Part shown: piece after piece, positions 35,126-44,048 of the stretch
Layout of the letters: every line of letters begins with the position of its first letter
Position numbering within the stretch: the first letter of the stretch is position 1
Notes under the pieces: generated by a model
Database searches by the model: none
The model's input: the letters and a program-made list of their open reading frames with translations, nothing else
What the model was told of the DNA's origin: nothing
Assembly (NCBI GenBank): GCA_947475415.1
Contig: CANJLH010000004.1
Coordinates: 186,001-250,000, forward strand
Direction: 5' to 3'
DNA length: 64,000 nucleotides
Source: Caulobacteraceae bacterium
Lineage (GTDB): Bacteria > Pseudomonadota > Alphaproteobacteria > Caulobacterales > Caulobacteraceae
Program-made: the position numbers and the translations under genes

Positions 35126-36115
35126 CTAGGCCAGCAGGGAGGGAACCCGGATCCGCGCCAGATCCTCGGCCTGCTTCATAATGTTCCGCACCAGTTCCTT
35201 GCAGGTGGGGATGTCATGGATCAGCCCCTGGCTTTGTCCGGCGGTCCAGATGCCGCCATCGACGTCGCCGCCGGCCAGGACGTTCTCGCGGCCGCGCACG
35301 CCGGCCACCAGTTCGCGCACGTCCTCGATGGTCTTGGTGGTGTCCTGCTGGATGCGCACCACTTCCTCGGCGACGGCGTTGCGGGCCACCCGGGCGGTGT
35401 TTCGCAGGGTGCGGTTGATCAGCAACGTGTCACGCTCGGTGTTGGCGACGATCGCCTTCTTCACATTCTCATGGATCTGACATTCCTGGGTCGCCAGGAA
35501 CCGGGTGCCCATGTTGACCCCTTCTGCGCCCAGCATCAGAGCCGCCATCAGGCTGCGCCCATCGGCCATGCCGCCGGAAGCGATCACCGGGATGTCCCCG
35601 ATGGCCGCCAGGGCGTCCACCGTCGCGGGCAGCAGCACCATCAGAGTCACGTCGTCTTCGCCCGGGTGGCCGGCGCATTCGAAGCCGTCGATGGAGATCA
35701 CGTCCACGCCCAGCTTGGCGGCCGACACCGAGTGACGGGCCGAGGTGCACTTGTGGATCACCTTAACCCCGTTGGCCTTGAAGTCCGGCAGGTGGTCCAC
35801 CGGGTTGCGCCCGGCGGTCTCGACGATCTTGATTCCGGTCTCGCAGATCACCCGGCGGTATTCATCATATGGGATCGGGTTGAACGACGGCAGGATGGTC
35901 AGATTGATGCCGAAGGGCTTATCAGTGAGCGACCGCACCTTGGCGATCTCCTGCTCCAAGGCTTCGGCGGTGGTGAACATATGAGCGGTGAGGAAGGCCA
36001 GAGCGCCGGCATCCGCCGCGGCAGCCACCAGGGGTGCATAACCCACGCCGGTCATGCCGCCCATGCAGATGGGAGTTTCAACGCCAAACATCTCGGTAAT
36101 ACGGGTCTTGATCAT
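35126..36115 (-). CDS. nitronate monooxygenase-like FMN oxidoreductase
   Basis: A 329-residue TIM-barrel flavoprotein of the nitronate monooxygenase/enoyl-ACP reductase II family. MTGVGYAPLVAAAADAG near residue 20, GINLTILPSFNP near residue 68, SIDGFECAGHPGED near residue 140 and ASGGMADGRSLMAALMLGAE near residue 180 are the FMN-binding and substrate-site motifs. The ATG at 36115 is used; a TTG five codons upstream (36130) is possible. Its function may be oxidation of nitroalkanes or a related reaction. Confidence 0.82.
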   Translation of the reverse strand: MIKTRITEMFGVETPICMGGMTGVGYAPLVAAAADAGALAFLTAHMFTTAEALEQEIAKVRSLTDKPFGINLTILPSFNPIPYDEYRRVICETGIKIVETAGRNPVDHLPDFKANGVKVIHKCTSARHSVSAAKLGVDVISIDGFECAGHPGEDDVTLMVLLPATVDALAAIGDIPVIASGGMADGRSLMAALMLGAEGVNMGTRFLATQECQIHENVKKAIVANTERDTLLINRTLRNTARVARNAVAEEVVRIQQDTTKTIEDVRELVAGVRGRENVLAGGDVDGGIWTAGQSQGLIHDIPTCKELVRNIMKQAEDLARIRVPSLLA

Positions 36116-36480
36116 AGATCTTTCGTCCAATCCGTTGTCATTCGCGGCCGTTCTGGGCGTCCGCAGGTCGAGGGCCTCTGTCGTCGTCCGGTCAGCAGAT
36201 TGAACGGAGAGGCCCTGGCGTCACCCCGCCCGCGCTCGACGCCATACGACTCAAAACCATCGACGCGGTCAAGGTCGGCGCTCGCAAGCGGCTGTCCATT
36301 CGGCGACATTCAAGCCAGACCCGGCCGCCAAGGCGTCAGTCGGCGATCAAATCCTGACCGCGTCCTGGCCTTCCGCCGCCCAAACCGCCTCGTCACGAGC
36401 GTCATGCTGACGCCGTAGACATCCGCAGGACGAGGGATCAAATGAAAGAACAAGGGTGCGGATTCATGGGCGCGGGCGGT
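36116..36480. other. 365-bp intergenic region, no feature recognised
   Basis: The region lies between the nitronate monooxygenase-like gene and the end of the Sel1-repeat gene, both on the minus strand. Open frames here are short and without visible motifs. It must hold the promoter of the 35126-36115 gene. No strong terminator or repeat was seen. Confidence 0.5.
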
Positions 36481-37746
36481 TCAGGGCGAATTCGGAGCCA
36501 TTCCGAGAATTTGCAGAACAGTATCACTGTCAAAGCCCTGCTTGTCCGCGAGGTGGAACAATCGCTCAGCCTCTGACCTGTCTGCCTGGACCCCATCGCC
36601 GTTCAGATATTGGTAGGCGAGGTCGTAACTTGCCGCACCGTCTCCCAGATCCGAGGCCTTCTTGCGGTGGCTGGCGGCCTCCGCCTTGTCAATCGTTACG
36701 CCCTTGCCCTCGAAATACATCGTGCCCAAAAGACGGCTGGCCAGCGGGAATTGCTTTGGCTCAAGTTCGCGAAAAATACTGAGCGCCTTACCGTAATCCT
36801 GTGCGACGCCAATTCCTTCAAAGTAACACTGGCCAAGTTGCAGCCGCGCGGGCAACCGCCCCCTTTGTTCCGCGGCCTGCACCAGCTTTATGCCAGCCTC
36901 AACATCCTTCGGAACAGTGTCGGTCCCGTACAGTAGAATTCTACCAAGTAACAACTGCGCGAAAACATTCTCGTCGCTCGCCGACTCCCTCAAATATTTG
37001 ATCGCCATCTGCTTGTCGACTTCGACAGCGTAGCCAAACCAATACATCATATAGAGACCGAATTTCGACTGCGAATCATCCTTTGAAGCGCCGGCCTGGC
37101 ACCACTTCAAGGCTTCGGGGTCGCTCATAGCTACGCCGACACCGTAGAAATTCATGAGACAAAACAAACCATCCGCCTGGGCGTCGCCCTTCTTCGCCAT
37201 AGCGATGATCTTGTCCGCGCCGGTGTGTTCGACGATCTTCCGTGTCATCGGGACAAGTTCGAGCTCACTGAACTCATCCTGCGTCAGTCCAAAGCGCTGG
37301 TAGGGATAAGCCTCGTGTCGATTTGCAACGAGAATGGCAACCACGAGGATTGCAACGGCCGCCAGCGCCATCAGTCGGGCGCGTTTGTTTGCCATCAGGT
37401 GCTTAAGGACACTCTCGCGCGATCCGACCGCGGGGACGTCCAGATCGAGCACCCTCGCCCACGCCGTCACCGCCTCAGCAGCATATGACTCTGCGACGGC
37501 GTGCTCACGGGTGAGGAGTGCGCTCTCACGAGCAACCGCCTCGCGCGCAAATGCCGCCGGCGTCGATTTGAGACGCGCCGCCACGCCTGCTCGCAATGCG
37601 GTGACGGCGGCTGTGATTTGACCTCGTTGCTCGGGCAACCGGTCGGCCAGCAGCCCACGACAACGAATATCGTCAAAGAGCGCGCCTTCGCCGCCAAGGG
37701 TCTTCAGCTCTCGAAGCGCCGCCTCCAGGGTTATCTTCCCCGACAT
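36481..37746 (-). CDS. membrane-anchored Sel1-repeat protein
   Basis: A 421-residue protein. An N-terminal cytoplasmic region of about 125 residues is followed by one membrane segment (ARLMALAAVAILVVAILVAN). The C-terminal part has Sel1-like (TPR) repeats, e.g. LGQCYFEGIGVAQDYGKALS and LLGTMYFEGKGVTIDKAEAA. Sel1 repeats mediate protein interactions. The ATG at 37746 follows the vWA stop by 2 nt, so the two genes form an operon divergent from the kinase operon. It is probably a scaffold for the signalling module. Confidence 0.75.
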   Translation of the reverse strand: MSGKITLEAALRELKTLGGEGALFDDIRCRGLLADRLPEQRGQITAAVTALRAGVAARLKSTPAAFAREAVARESALLTREHAVAESYAAEAVTAWARVLDLDVPAVGSRESVLKHLMANKRARLMALAAVAILVVAILVANRHEAYPYQRFGLTQDEFSELELVPMTRKIVEHTGADKIIAMAKKGDAQADGLFCLMNFYGVGVAMSDPEALKWCQAGASKDDSQSKFGLYMMYWFGYAVEVDKQMAIKYLRESASDENVFAQLLLGRILLYGTDTVPKDVEAGIKLVQAAEQRGRLPARLQLGQCYFEGIGVAQDYGKALSIFRELEPKQFPLASRLLGTMYFEGKGVTIDKAEAASHRKKASDLGDGAASYDLAYQYLNGDGVQADRSEAERLFHLADKQGFDSDTVLQILGMAPNSP

Positions 37747-37748
37747 GT

Positions 37749-38456
37749 TCAACTATCCCAGATGAACGGATCAGGCGGATTGGCGGCTACGCCCGTTTGC
37801 AGAACATCGCGCAAGCTCCCCCGGCCGGCCGCCTGTATGGTTACTGTGCTTGCCCAGCGCATGCGATTGGCGAGTTCGCCAGCATCACGGGCGTCCAGTG
37901 GGGCTCCGCCATCGGGCCCTATAAACGCCTGCAGGATTTGCAGATCTGCGTCCGGTCCAATTGCGATAGCGATACGAACGGCTCCGGCGACGCAAAGCGG
38001 CGCTGATTCAAGTTTGGCGAAGCCCTCGCGGAAATCATCGGTTGGCTGTCCATCAGAAACCAGGATTAAGACCGGCGGCAGAATTCTTCCGGTCAACCGC
38101 GCAGGGTCGAGTTCCTCGGCGAGCAGACTGAGCGCGGCGCCCAAGTCGGTCAGGCCGGCAGCAGAGATGTCTTCCCACACCACGTCGTGGAGTGGTGTCG
38201 CCGGGCCGCGCCATGATGCGCCGTCAGAAAATGTAAGAACTCGAATGTAGACGTCGGCCTCTGGATTATCGTCAGCGGCCTTCTTCATAGCCGGTAACGC
38301 GCCGCGAACAGCATAGTTCAACGACTTTATCTTCTCACCCTGCATTGAATTCGAGCAGTCTATGATCAAAAACAGATACAGGCTCCGGCGCTGGACACCG
38401 AAGAAGTCGAACGTCTTTGCACCGCCGCTGACCGACGAAGTGGGATTTTCAGCCAT
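37749..38456 (-). CDS. vWA-domain protein, TerY-like
   Basis: A 235-residue protein with one von Willebrand A domain. The MIDAS metal site is complete: DCSNS at residues 33-37, Thr in LTDLGAALS near residue 126 and Asp in VSDGQPTDD near residue 150. The closest recalled relatives are the TerY proteins of TerY-P triads, which act with a kinase and a PP2C phosphatase. ATG 38456 has AAGG upstream. No signal peptide. Confidence 0.8.
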   Translation of the reverse strand: MAENPTSSVSGGAKTFDFFGVQRRSLYLFLIIDCSNSMQGEKIKSLNYAVRGALPAMKKAADDNPEADVYIRVLTFSDGASWRGPATPLHDVVWEDISAAGLTDLGAALSLLAEELDPARLTGRILPPVLILVSDGQPTDDFREGFAKLESAPLCVAGAVRIAIAIGPDADLQILQAFIGPDGGAPLDARDAGELANRMRWASTVTIQAAGRGSLRDVLQTGVAANPPDPFIWDS

Positions 38457-38611
38457 CAAGGAACCTTAACAGATGTTCCCGCCAGCACACTAGTCCACGC
38501 CCATTCCTGCCAACCTTTGGATCCACGAACCGAGTTCCGATTGACCAGAAGATCACTATCGTCGAGCGGCGCTGTAAATTAGCATCACACCTTGAAGATG
38601 GACCATGTGCG

Positions 38612-39925
38612 GTGGCTGACACTTTTCGCATTCTTCCGGTAGGCACAACGTTGCGGATCGGCCGCACCGGCCAACAATGCCGCATCCGCAGCTTCATGGA
38701 CTCGGGTTCGCAGGGTGCCGTCTATGAAGTGGATGTCGACGGCGAAAGATTTGCGCTGAAGTGGTATCATTCAATGATCGCGCGGGATGAACGCCTGCGC
38801 GAACGAGTCCGCCGGGCGGTCGAACGCGGCGCACCCGATAACCGTTTTCTTTGGCCGCTAGCCGCCGTGGAAGCTGGCGGCGGCTTCGGCTATTTGATGA
38901 ACCTTCGACCTAGCGGATGCGTCAAGTTCACGCGGCTGTTTTCCTCTCGGGCTTCGGACCGAGTTATTCTGCCGCTTCGAGACCGCGCCGCGGTCGGCGC
39001 GGAAATAGCTGAGGCCTTTTTTAGCCTTCACGCCAAGGGGCTGTGTTACCAGGACATCAACTTCGGAGCCATCTTCTTGGATCCGCAGCGCCTTTCAGTA
39101 TTGATCTGCGATAATGACAACGTCGATGTTGACGGACAGCCAGCGACCGTGGCCGGAACGCCTCGCTTCATGGCCCCAGAGATTGTGCGAGGCGATGCAC
39201 AACCCTCGGCCGATACGGATTTGCACTCGCTCGCGGTGTTGCTATTCTATCTCGTTTTCTTTCATCACCCACTGGATGACTTGACCGCCGCGAGTCGGCC
39301 GGTCTTTGCGCGCACCGACGAACTGGAAGTATTTGGCGAACATCCGTCCTTTGTGTTCGCTCCTGACGTCGATGTAGCTGAGTTGGAACGCCACGGACTT
39401 GGTCCTCAGCGGCGCCTCTGGGGCGAACTCGCGGAGCGGACGCAGCAACTGTTCATCCGCGCATTTGACGCCGGATTGAACGCGCCACGCGCTCGCGTCA
39501 TTGAAACCGAATGGATTGAGGCGCTGCGTGACTTGAGGGACAGCTGCATCGCCTGCGATTCATGCGGCTTTGAAATACCCTGGAAAAAAAGCTCCGGCCA
39601 AGCTGGTGATTGTTGCTGGTGCGGCGCACGCCTCCAGGCGTCGCCCCGCCTGCAGATCGGAGGTGCGCACATCGTACTTGCGCCGGGCGCGCGCATCTAT
39701 GGCTCTCGGCTGGGACTGCCCAGCGCACAGTTGAACAATGGCGTGGCCGGCGTCGTGGAGGGTGATCACAGCGAAATTCAGTTGAGAAACCTGACCTCGG
39801 CGACCTGGAGCATCCGTTGTCGAGACGGCAGGGTCCGTGCGGCATCGCCCGACTCATCCGTCGCCCTTGCCGTGGGCGACGTACTGGAGTTCGGCGGCCT
39901 GAAACTTGGAACGGTTGAAATTTGA
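38612..39925 (+). CDS. atypical Ser/Thr kinase with zinc ribbon and FHA-like C-terminus (TerY-P type)
   Basis: A 437-residue protein. The kinase domain (about residues 25-305) has the glycine loop DSGSQGAVYEV, Lys50 (RFALKWY), catalytic Asp148 in CYQDINF and D167-N-D169 (ICDNDNV) in place of DFG, a pattern I recall from TerY-P kinases. APE is at 188-190. A zinc ribbon (CDSCG ... CWCG, 315-338) and an FHA-like end (from about 345) follow. Start GTG 38612. The stop overlaps the phosphatase start. It lies divergent to the vWA gene across a 155-bp gap. Confidence 0.75.
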   Translation: MADTFRILPVGTTLRIGRTGQQCRIRSFMDSGSQGAVYEVDVDGERFALKWYHSMIARDERLRERVRRAVERGAPDNRFLWPLAAVEAGGGFGYLMNLRPSGCVKFTRLFSSRASDRVILPLRDRAAVGAEIAEAFFSLHAKGLCYQDINFGAIFLDPQRLSVLICDNDNVDVDGQPATVAGTPRFMAPEIVRGDAQPSADTDLHSLAVLLFYLVFFHHPLDDLTAASRPVFARTDELEVFGEHPSFVFAPDVDVAELERHGLGPQRRLWGELAERTQQLFIRAFDAGLNAPRARVIETEWIEALRDLRDSCIACDSCGFEIPWKKSSGQAGDCCWCGARLQASPRLQIGGAHIVLAPGARIYGSRLGLPSAQLNNGVAGVVEGDHSEIQLRNLTSATWSIRCRDGRVRAASPDSSVALAVGDVLEFGGLKLGTVEI

Positions 39926-40953
39926 GCCGCCGGGGCTCCAAACTTGTCGCGGTCAGCGTCCGTGGCGCCGGGCATATCCGTCGCGGGAGGCCTAACGAGG
40001 ACTTCGTCGGCGCTGAACCATTCGAGCCGGACGGTTGGGTAATCGCAGTCAGCGACGGTCATGGGGCCGAGTTGCACTCGCGTAGCAATATCGGTTCCCG
40101 ATTCGCCGTTGAAGCCGCGCTGGCCGAAATGCGCCGCATCAATTGGCAAACAGATTCGGTCAACAGCGCCGCGCCGTTGGTCAACGGACTGATCAACGCA
40201 ATCATTCAACTGTGGCGCGACAAGGTCGAGGCCGACCTGCAACACACGCCCCTGGATTCGGCCGCCGCCGCCGCCTCCGAGGCGGCGGGTCTTGGGCGGG
40301 TCGGCCCCTATGGCGCGACGCTATTGGCGGCGACTGCCCGCGGGGCTCAAATGCTGGTCCTGCAGATCGGCGACGGTGACTTTTTCATACGCGGTGATGA
40401 CGGCTCGATTATCCGACCATTGCCAGATGACCCCCGGGAAGGGGAGGAAACCGCTTCACTTTGCATGATCACGCCGGAAAGGCATGCTCGCTGGCGCATT
40501 CTGCCGCGGCCGGTCGCCGTACTGGCGGCGACCGACGGATTCAGCAAGTCCTTTGCTGACCCCAGTGAGGCTGCGCGGGCGATCGCGGCGCTCCTCGACC
40601 GGATGGCGGATGGTGAGGACGATCTGCAGACGGACCTCTCCGCTTTATCTGAACGAGGGAGCTCCGACGACATAAGCCTTGCGGCCTGGCTGCTCGATGC
40701 CGAGCAGGGGCGCCCAGCCTCGCATGAGGCGGCGCTTCCAAGGCCTCACCTGCCCTGGCTGCGTTTGATACTTCTTGCAGCCGCGGCCGCGTTCGCCGCA
40801 TTGATCGGTATTCAATTCGTAGGGTCTGCCGAACGCAATCCTGAAAAGCCCCGCGGGCGGCCCCACTTGACCGAACCGACGAGCACAGGTTCAGTGAAAA
40901 AGCCAAGTGGTGGGGCGGGTGATGGTCAATTCGACAGAGAACGGCCTAAGTGA
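39922..40953 (+). CDS. PP2C-type protein phosphatase with C-terminal membrane segment
   Basis: A 343-residue protein. The PP2C metal site shows RPNEDF (E26, D27), SDGHG (D45-G48), the LQIGDGDFF motif near residue 145, and ATDGFSKSF and SSDDISLAAWL in the last third. One membrane segment (LRLILLAAAAAFAALIGIQF) lies near residue 280 and the tail is short and polar. The catalytic domain is therefore cytoplasmic and membrane-tethered. The TTG start overlaps the kinase stop by 4 nt (TTGA), giving coupled expression with the kinase it probably opposes. Confidence 0.8.
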   Translation: MSRRGSKLVAVSVRGAGHIRRGRPNEDFVGAEPFEPDGWVIAVSDGHGAELHSRSNIGSRFAVEAALAEMRRINWQTDSVNSAAPLVNGLINAIIQLWRDKVEADLQHTPLDSAAAAASEAAGLGRVGPYGATLLAATARGAQMLVLQIGDGDFFIRGDDGSIIRPLPDDPREGEETASLCMITPERHARWRILPRPVAVLAATDGFSKSFADPSEAARAIAALLDRMADGEDDLQTDLSALSERGSSDDISLAAWLLDAEQGRPASHEAALPRPHLPWLRLILLAAAAAFAALIGIQFVGSAERNPEKPRGRPHLTEPTSTGSVKKPSGGAGDGQFDRERPK

Positions 40954-42424
40954 CGGTTATACCCGCCACGAATTGTATCCGTGGCTGAACGTCCGAGCCT
41001 CATTTGCTGAGAGCCGGAGTTTTTGGCTACTTGTCGGCGTAGTGGTTCTATCGGGCCTATTGTTCACCGCCAGAGACGCCCCCGCGGTTCTCGTCAACAG
41101 CTTGGCTGGCGTTGTATTGGTTGGATACGTTGTAGCCCTTCACGTATTCCTGCGCTCCAGCATGACGCTTGCCGCGTTATTCGGCGTATTTCTGTTGGTC
41201 ATTGTCCTGATGACCGTACCGCTAGTTCCTGTTCCGGGGGAAAAAGGGCTTCAGGCCCCCATGTGGCTGTGGTTCTGGTTCTGGCGTGACTTCCTGCCGG
41301 GGAACGCGCTCGCCCAGCACGGCCCATTCCCGCAGGCATGGCTGAATTCCTTCCTGTCGAACTTCCTATCGGCCGGTGTGGCGGAAGACACCTTCAAGCT
41401 CGCCCCGGTGGGCATCTTCATTCTGCTCAGCCAATGGCTGCGACGTCGCGCCGATCAAGGCAACGTATCAGCCGCGGTCTGGGCCGCGCGCTTTGACATG
41501 AGCCGGCCAACCACCGTGCTCATGACGGCCTTCGCGGCGGCGGCGGCCTTCGTCTATGTGGAGACCGTCTATTTGTATGTGCCACAGGCCCAGGCGAACG
41601 CCGCGCCGATCGCCCTGCAGGCCATGGCCGGGAGCGGGATCGATCCGGACACCGCGACGGCCATCGCGCGCGGTTTCGTCGGATACAAGGGCGTTGAGCT
41701 TCTCGTCCCTCGCCTACTGAGTTTCTTGATGGGGCACGGCGCCTATGCGGCGATCGTCGCCTACGGTGTAATTCTGGCTCAACGCCGCCCGAAGCAATGG
41801 CCTATCGCGTTAGGCAGCGCAGTCTTGCTTTCCGCCTTCGTCCACGGCTCCTGGAACACATTCGCCAATCTCCTGCTGATTTTGCCCATCAGTTTTGCTG
41901 GGGGCTACATATTGCTCGCGATTTGCGCTCGGGTGGCTGGGCTCGACCACGAAAGCGGCTATGCGCCTGCAGAGATCGTAGGGGAATCCATTGTGTCCGC
42001 GCGACGCCGGGCCACATCTGCCCCCCCAGCGCCCGAGGTCTACCAAGCCAGGCCGCTTCTCCCGGCGGCAGCCGAGCCACTGGCTCTGCAACCGCCCCCT
42101 TCACAGGTGGTGGGCGCCCTGACTGTCCAGTTGAAAGGCTCCCGTCCCAGAACTGTGTTGCTTCAGAGGGCGGCGGTCCTGACATTCACCGAAGAGGCAA
42201 AGTCGGATCCAACGCTTGAGGCTGTGCTGATCGAAGTCGTCGCCGACCCGAATAACCCGCGAAGATTGGGTCTGCGCAATGTTGGATCACTTTCGTTGCT
42301 CGCGACCGCGCCGGACGGTCGGCAAGTCGAACTCGCGACTGGGCGCACCATGAACCTGGTCACCGGAGCGCGAATTTCGGCCGGAGCTCTCGATTGCGAC
42401 GTCGTTGCTGTCGATAGTGACTGA
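40922..42424 (+). CDS. PrsW-like intramembrane protease with C-terminal FHA-like domain
   Basis: A 500-residue protein with about eight membrane segments. PrsW/CPBP-type motifs are visible: E155-D-x-x-K159 (GVAEDTFKL, where EExxK is usual), E214 in FVYVETVYLY, H272 in MGHGAYA and H308 in FVHGSWN. Residues from about 400 form a soluble domain with an FHA-like pattern (RLGLRNVGSLSLLATAPDGR). The ATG 40922 overlaps the phosphatase gene by 32 nt; a GTG at 40907 is an alternative. A role in processing a membrane-bound regulator controlled by the kinase module is inferred. Confidence 0.65.
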   Translation: MVNSTENGLSDGYTRHELYPWLNVRASFAESRSFWLLVGVVVLSGLLFTARDAPAVLVNSLAGVVLVGYVVALHVFLRSSMTLAALFGVFLLVIVLMTVPLVPVPGEKGLQAPMWLWFWFWRDFLPGNALAQHGPFPQAWLNSFLSNFLSAGVAEDTFKLAPVGIFILLSQWLRRRADQGNVSAAVWAARFDMSRPTTVLMTAFAAAAAFVYVETVYLYVPQAQANAAPIALQAMAGSGIDPDTATAIARGFVGYKGVELLVPRLLSFLMGHGAYAAIVAYGVILAQRRPKQWPIALGSAVLLSAFVHGSWNTFANLLLILPISFAGGYILLAICARVAGLDHESGYAPAEIVGESIVSARRRATSAPPAPEVYQARPLLPAAAEPLALQPPPSQVVGALTVQLKGSRPRTVLLQRAAVLTFTEEAKSDPTLEAVLIEVVADPNNPRRLGLRNVGSLSLLATAPDGRQVELATGRTMNLVTGARISAGALDCDVVAVDSD

Positions 42425-42608
42425 ATGCCGCCTGAGGACTAGTTTTCCGATCTGGCGCTAACCCCCCATGGTCACGGCGGGTGGCTCAATCAGTGTACCT
42501 ATTCATCCCGAATGACCTGCCGAGAGCGGTCGATTTCCGCCTTTATGGTAGTGCTGTTCCGGCATCAGAGGTATCCTGAACAAGTAAAAATTCCAGGATG
42601 CCGCGCGA

Positions 42609-44009
42609 ATGTCCGAAGACCTCACATGGCTGCCGGCTTGGCGCATTCGTGACCTGATCATCCGCCGGGAGGTCTCCGCCACCGAGGTGACAAAGCATTT
42701 CCTGAACCGCATCGAACAACATGATGGCAAGGTGAAGTCATTCGCCCATGTGGATCACGCCGGCGCCTCCGCCCAGGCGGCGCGGGCCGAAAAGGCGGTC
42801 GCCGACGGCGATCAACTCGGGCCGCTGCACGGTATACCGATGTCGGTGAAAGGGCACATCTTCATCAAGGGCCTGCCCAGCTTCGACATGGGATCGCTGA
42901 CCAATATCGCGGCGGCGCCGAGAGACGACGTGCAGGTTGAGCGGCTGCGGGCGGCCGGAGCGATCCTGCTCGGAACCAACACCCTGATGGGTTCGGGAGC
43001 TGATGTCTCCAAGGCCGCCGGCGACCCGGGGCGGATGTACAATTGGGATGTGGAGGCCCGCAATCCCTGGGACCCCACCCGCGTGCCAGGGTGGTCCAGT
43101 TCGGGCACCGCGGCGGCGGTGTGCGCCGGCCTGACGCCAATCGGCCTGGGCTCGGACGGGGGCGGCTCTACCCGCCTGCCCTCGGCCTATTGCGGCCTGT
43201 TCGGCATCGTCGCCACGCCAGGACGCATACCGTGGATCAATCCGACGTCGCCGGCCCTGGCGCTCACCGCCAGCACTGGACCCATTTGCCGCGACGTGCG
43301 GGACGGCGCCATCGCCACCCAGGCCATGGCTGGTCCGGACGGGCGCGACTACTACAGCCTGATCGACGAACCCGAGGACTATACCGCGGCCATCGACGCC
43401 GGTGTCGAGGGCATGCGCTTCGCATGGAGCGACGACCTGGGCTTCACCTCAATCTACGCCCAGGCGGAGAGCGGGCGGGTGATCACCGCGGTCCGGTCGG
43501 CGGCCGAGGGATTCCGCCAGCTCGGGGCCGTGGTGGAGCCCTGCGAGGAACGGTGGGACGACTTCTGGGATGGCTTCCAGATGATCAACCGGGCGTTCGG
43601 GGCCGGCGGGCGAGGCGCGAGCGTCATGCCGCCGCCGGACGAACTGTGGGCGTCGCTGGAGTCGCGCGGCAAAAATGTTAACTGTTTCAATAAATTATTT
43701 AAGGATTACGACGTCCTTTTGACGCCAACCACGCAATTGTTGCCGCGCGAGATCCAAGACTGGAACGCCTGCTGGACTCTCAACGGTTCAAGCTATGCCC
43801 ACGGATCTTTCGCGGGTGTCTATACAAGCCACGTCATGCTGTTCAACTGGCTGTCGATGCCGGCATTCTCGGTCCCTGCGGGGTTTGTCGACGGCCTGCC
43901 GGTGGGCCTGCAGATCGTGGGCAGGCCCGGCTCTGAAACCAAGATGTTCAAGATCGCCCAGGCCTTCCAGAAGGCTTTCCCCCGCAATGAGCGACCGCCG
44001 TCGTTCTAG
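42609..44009 (+). CDS. amidase signature family protein
   Basis: A 466-residue amide hydrolase. The Ser-cisSer-Lys triad is visible: K81 in PMSVKGHIF, the cis-Ser in PGWSSSGTAAAV and the nucleophile in GLGSDGGGSTRLPS near residue 180. The substrate is unknown; members hydrolyse aryl or alkyl amides and acyl amino acids. It is 39 nt upstream of a D-aminoacylase-like gene, so both may degrade the same amide compounds. Confidence 0.85.
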   Translation: MSEDLTWLPAWRIRDLIIRREVSATEVTKHFLNRIEQHDGKVKSFAHVDHAGASAQAARAEKAVADGDQLGPLHGIPMSVKGHIFIKGLPSFDMGSLTNIAAAPRDDVQVERLRAAGAILLGTNTLMGSGADVSKAAGDPGRMYNWDVEARNPWDPTRVPGWSSSGTAAAVCAGLTPIGLGSDGGGSTRLPSAYCGLFGIVATPGRIPWINPTSPALALTASTGPICRDVRDGAIATQAMAGPDGRDYYSLIDEPEDYTAAIDAGVEGMRFAWSDDLGFTSIYAQAESGRVITAVRSAAEGFRQLGAVVEPCEERWDDFWDGFQMINRAFGAGGRGASVMPPPDELWASLESRGKNVNCFNKLFKDYDVLLTPTTQLLPREIQDWNACWTLNGSSYAHGSFAGVYTSHVMLFNWLSMPAFSVPAGFVDGLPVGLQIVGRPGSETKMFKIAQAFQKAFPRNERPPSF

Positions 44010-44048
44010 GCTGCGGGGAAACACGGCCCCATCGCTAAAGGAACCGCC

